From the NCBI GenBank assembly GCA_028290385.1, contig JAQGJZ010000329.1, positions 1 to 9,173 on the forward strand: a stretch of 9,173 nt of DNA, written 5' to 3'. Below are positions 6,508 through 9,173 of the stretch, one piece after another. The DNA is from Enterovirga sp. (GTDB lineage Bacteria > Pseudomonadota > Alphaproteobacteria > Rhizobiales > Beijerinckiaceae). The number at the start of each line of letters is the position of its first letter. The first letter of the stretch is position 1. Made by a program: the position numbers and the translations under genes. A model generated the notes under the pieces. It was not told the origin of the DNA. It made no database searches and worked only from the letters and a program-made list of their open reading frames with translations.

Positions 6508-6516
6508 GGGGGAAAG
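6508..6516 (+). promoter_or_regulatory. fabF ribosome-binding site that decides the start
   Basis: GGGGGAAAG ends just before the ATG at 6518. The earlier in-frame ATG at 6491 lies in the loop and right arm of the 6477-6503 hairpin and has no Shine-Dalgarno sequence. FabF proteins normally begin with the MRRVVVTGLG strand encoded from 6518. Confidence 0.7.
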
Positions 6517-6517
6517 T

Positions 6518-7774
6518 ATGCGGCGGGTGGTCGTCACAGGCCTTGGGATGGTCACTCCGCTCGGCTGCGGAGTCGGTCCCACATGGGCACGGCTTATCAA
6601 GGGCGAGAGTGGTGCGGGCCGAGTCGAGGGCTTTGAAGCCTCCGACCTCGCGTGCCAGATCGCGTGTCAGGTCCCGCGCAGCGGGGAGGGCGCCTACAAC
6701 CCCGACGACTGGATGGATCCGAAGGACCAGCGCAAGGTCGATCCGTTCATCGTGTACGCGGTGGCGGCCGCCAAGCAGGCCCTTCAGGATGCCGGCTGGA
6801 AGCCCGAGACGCATGAGGACCAGGTCGCGACCGGCGTCCTGATCGGCTCGGGGATCGGCGGCATCGGGGGCATCTACGATGCCTCGATCACCCTGTACGA
6901 AAAGGGCCCGCGCAGGATCTCGCCGTTCTTCATCCCGGGCCGCATCATCAACCTCGCCTCGGGCTACGTCTCAATCGAGCACGGGCTCAAAGGCCCGAAC
7001 CATTCGGTGGTGACCGCCTGCTCGACGGGCGCCCACGCGATCGGCGACGCATCGCGGCTCATCGGGCTCGGCGATGCCGACGTGATGGTCGCGGGCGGGA
7101 CGGAATCACCGGTCAACCGGCTGTCGCTGGCGGGCTTCGCGGCGTGCCGCGCGCTCTCGACCGGGTTCAACGACAATCCGACAAAGGCCTCGCGCCCCTA
7201 TGACCGGGACCGAGACGGCTTCGTCATGGGCGAAGGCGCCGGCATCGTCGTGCTCGAGGAATACGAGCACGCCAAGGCGCGCGGTGCGCACATCTATGCC
7301 GAGATCGTCGGCTACGGGCTCTCGGGCGATGCCTACCACATCACCTCGCCGGCCGAGGACGGTGACGGCGCCTATCGCTGCATGCAGGCGGCGCTGAAGC
7401 GCGCGGGACTTGCCGCGTGCGACCTCGACTACATCAACGCGCACGGCACCTCGACGCCGCTCGGCGACGAGATCGAACTCAAGGCTGTCGAGCGCCTGGT
7501 CGGCAACGCCGCCGGCAAGCTCGCCATGTCCTCCACCAAGTCGGCGGTCGGCCACCTTCTCGGCGCAGCCGGCTCGGTGGAAGCGATCTTCGCCGTGCTC
7601 GCGATTCGCGACAACGTCGTTCCGCCGACGCTCAACCTCGACAATCCCTCCGTCGAGACGGCGATCGATCTCGTTCCGCATCGGTCCAAGCCGCGGAACA
7701 TCGACACCGTCCTGTCGAACTCCTTCGGGTTCGGAGGGACCAACGCATCGCTGGTCTTCCGTCGCGCGGCCTGA
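6518..7774 (+). CDS. fabF: 3-oxoacyl-ACP synthase II FabF
   Basis: FabF (KASII) condenses malonyl-ACP with acyl-ACP to extend fatty acids by two carbons and in many bacteria governs long-chain unsaturated products. The product is 418 residues, close to the E. coli length (413). The thiolase-fold catalytic triad is complete: C168 in VTACSTGAHA, H309 in NAHGTSTPLGD and H346 in GHLLGAAGS, with the conserved K341 between them and the glycine-rich FGFGGTN gate at 403-409. The start at 6518 is preferred over the in-frame ATG at 6491, which would add nine residues not usual for the family and has no ribosome-binding site. It follows acpP by 48 bases, most of them in a hairpin. FabB (KASI) is the main alternative, but the CSTGAHAIGDA segment and the acpP-fabF order favour FabF. 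No terminator is evident before mltG. Confidence 0.97.
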   Translation: MRRVVVTGLGMVTPLGCGVGPTWARLIKGESGAGRVEGFEASDLACQIACQVPRSGEGAYNPDDWMDPKDQRKVDPFIVYAVAAAKQALQDAGWKPETHEDQVATGVLIGSGIGGIGGIYDASITLYEKGPRRISPFFIPGRIINLASGYVSIEHGLKGPNHSVVTACSTGAHAIGDASRLIGLGDADVMVAGGTESPVNRLSLAGFAACRALSTGFNDNPTKASRPYDRDRDGFVMGEGAGIVVLEEYEHAKARGAHIYAEIVGYGLSGDAYHITSPAEDGDGAYRCMQAALKRAGLAACDLDYINAHGTSTPLGDEIELKAVERLVGNAAGKLAMSSTKSAVGHLLGAAGSVEAIFAVLAIRDNVVPPTLNLDNPSVETAIDLVPHRSKPRNIDTVLSNSFGFGGTNASLVFRRAA

Positions 7775-7874
7775 GATGGTCGCTCCCGCCCGGTCACATC
7801 CACGCCATTTCGCCATATTGGTTTGGGAGAGCCGGAACGGGGCACGCGGCGCGAGCGGCCCGAAGTAGCACCGC

Positions 7875-9173
7875 ATGTTCGGACGATCGACGAATCAACC
7901 GCCCCCGCCACCTCCCGGTCCGGCCATTCCGCCGAGCCCCGGCCGGTATGCTCCCAAAAGCCCGAACGAGGCCCTGAAGCCCACGGCGCCTCCGCCGCCG
8001 CCGCCGCCGCGCATGCGCCGGCCACGCGGCGGGCTGCTGTCGCTGCTGAGCGGCTTTCTGTCGCTCGGCCTGGTGGTCGCCGCCGTGGTCGTCGTCGGCA
8101 TCCTGATGCTCGAGCGGCAGGTCGATGCGCCGGGCCCGCTCGCTCAGGACAAGGTTGTCCTGATTCCGCGCGGGACGGGCACGTCCGAAATGGCCGAGCT
8201 CCTGTCGCGGGAGGGGGTCATCGCCGACCCGAACCTGTTCGAGCTCTACGCCTATCTCAATCGCAGCAAGGGCCAGCTGAAGGCGGGGGAATTCCAGTTC
8301 CGCGCCGGCACCAGCATCGAGCAGGCGATCCACACGCTGATCGACGGCAAGGCCATCCAGCACGCCTTCACGGTGCCGGAAGGGCTGACGAGCGAACAGA
8401 TCGCCGCCCGGCTGCGCGATAACGAGCTGCTCACCGGCACACTCAACGAAGTGCCGCGCGAGGGCACGCTGCTGCCCGACACGTATTATTTCGAGCGCGG
8501 CACCAGCCGCCAGCAGATCGTCAACAAGATGCAGTCGGAAGCCCGCGAGGCGCTGGTGAAGGCGTGGGCGAAGCGCGCGCCCGACCTGCCGATCAAGACG
8601 GCGCCCGAACTCGTCATCCTGGCCTCGATCGTCGAGAAGGAGACCGGCAAGGCGGACGAGCGCCCGCGTGTTGCCAGCGTGTTCCTGAACCGCCTGGCGA
8701 AGCGCATGAAGCTGCAATCCGACCCGACCATCGTGTACGGGATCGTGGGCGGGAAGGGCACGCTCGGCCGCGGCATCCTGAAGTCGGAGATCGAGCGCGC
8801 GACGCCCTACAACACCTATGTGATCGAGGGGCTGCCGCCTGGCCCGATCTCCAATCCGGGCCGCGCGGCGCTCGAGGCCGTCGCGAACCCGCTGAAGACG
8901 CGCGACCTGTTCTTCGTGGCTGACGGTACGGGCGGGCACGTCTTCGCCGAGAGCCTCGACCAGCACAACCGCAACGTCGCCCGCTGGCGCCAGATCGAGC
9001 GCGCTCGTGAGGCGGCGGGCGCGGCCCCGACCGAGGTCGACCGGGTCGAGCCGCCTGTGCTTCCGGAAGGGCGCACGGACCTGTTTGAGGCGCCCGGGCA
9101 GCCCCGCGAGAACTTTGCCGCCTCAGCCCCCGTCTCGGCCTTCACCGGGCTCGGCCCGGCGCGCGGCTTCGAC
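7875..9173 (+). CDS. mltG: Endolytic murein transglycosylase MltG (YceG family), 3' end beyond window
   Basis: MltG is an inner-membrane enzyme that cleaves nascent glycan strands in the periplasm and so limits peptidoglycan chain length. The window holds 433 codons with no stop. Residues 1-53 are a cytoplasmic, proline-rich segment with six prolines at 9-14 and seven at 39-45, then basic residues (RMRRPR), then one membrane span at about 54-79. A LysM-like region covers about 93-170. The YceG catalytic domain shows LLPDTYYF (199-206), ASIVEKET with catalytic E254, LQSDPTIVYG from 280, YNTY (312-315) and GLPPGPISNPG (319-329). After WRQIE (371-375) an Ala/Pro-rich tail of at least 58 residues continues to the edge; E. 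coli MltG (340 residues) lacks it. The ATG at 7875 is the first possible start because an in-frame TAG lies at 7866; its ribosome-binding site is weak. M47 is an alternative start. It lies 100 bases after fabF, as in other proteobacterial fab clusters. Confidence 0.95.
   Translation, partial: MFGRSTNQPPPPPPGPAIPPSPGRYAPKSPNEALKPTAPPPPPPPRMRRPRGGLLSLLSGFLSLGLVVAAVVVVGILMLERQVDAPGPLAQDKVVLIPRGTGTSEMAELLSREGVIADPNLFELYAYLNRSKGQLKAGEFQFRAGTSIEQAIHTLIDGKAIQHAFTVPEGLTSEQIAARLRDNELLTGTLNEVPREGTLLPDTYYFERGTSRQQIVNKMQSEAREALVKAWAKRAPDLPIKTAPELVILASIVEKETGKADERPRVASVFLNRLAKRMKLQSDPTIVYGIVGGKGTLGRGILKSEIERATPYNTYVIEGLPPGPISNPGRAALEAVANPLKTRDLFFVADGTGGHVFAESLDQHNRNVARWRQIERAREAAGAAPTEVDRVEPPVLPEGRTDLFEAPGQPRENFAASAPVSAFTGLGPARGFD

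Noticed and set aside
6491..6517. Upstream in-frame ATG for fabF.
   Set aside because: It lies inside the 6477-6503 hairpin, lacks a ribosome-binding site, and adds residues not found in the family; the ATG at 6518 has GGGGGAAAG before it.
7794..8966. Minus-strand open frame of 390 codons opposite mltG, and a similar + strand frame at 2256-3356 opposite rsh.
   Set aside because: Both mirror well-conserved genes, show no motif, and have the composition expected of antisense frames in GC-rich coding DNA.
1..9173. Mobile element, defence island, CRISPR array, tRNA or a novel multi-gene system.
   Set aside because: Every sizeable open region is accounted for by seven conserved housekeeping genes, and no direct repeats, integrase, cloverleaf or atypical composition was seen.

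Overview
The window is GC-rich, gene-dense chromosomal DNA from an alphaproteobacterium, most likely in the Hyphomicrobiales (Rhizobiales). The evidence is the single bifunctional Rsh protein, the long acidic C-terminal tail of the omega subunit, the fabD-fabG-acpP-fabF-mltG gene order without pabC between fabF and mltG, and strong G/C bias at third codon positions. The genus cannot be resolved from the sequence alone. There is no sign of mobile DNA, phage, CRISPR, tRNA or rRNA.

Left part (1-4072): the window opens inside matB (malonyl-CoA synthetase, + strand, 5' end cut off by the window edge). It converges, with only 8 bases between the stop codons, on rsh ((p)ppGpp synthetase/hydrolase, - strand). 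Upstream of rsh, on the same strand, lies rpoZ (RNA polymerase omega). A strong intrinsic terminator follows rpoZ, and a promoter-like sequence lies between it and rsh, so the two genes probably form separate transcripts.

Middle (4073-4339): a 267-base divergent region separates rpoZ from fabD. It carries candidate promoters for both directions and a small set of alternative inverted repeats.

Right part (4340-9173): a type II fatty acid synthesis cluster on the + strand runs fabD, fabG, acpP, fabF. mltG (murein endolytic transglycosylase) follows and is open at the 3' edge. fabD and fabG are 9 bases apart. acpP is preceded by 201 non-coding bases holding a perfect GC-rich palindrome that looks like a REP-type element. 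A second long hairpin separates acpP from fabF.

Together the genes cover malonyl supply and use (MatB makes malonyl-CoA; FabD loads it on AcpP; FabF condenses; FabG reduces), peptidoglycan chain-length control (MltG), and stress control of transcription (Rsh, omega). This is core housekeeping DNA and I see no undescribed multi-gene system. The points most worth a second look are local: loss of the zinc-finger cysteines in Rsh, the two hairpins flanking acpP, and the polyproline N-terminus of MltG.
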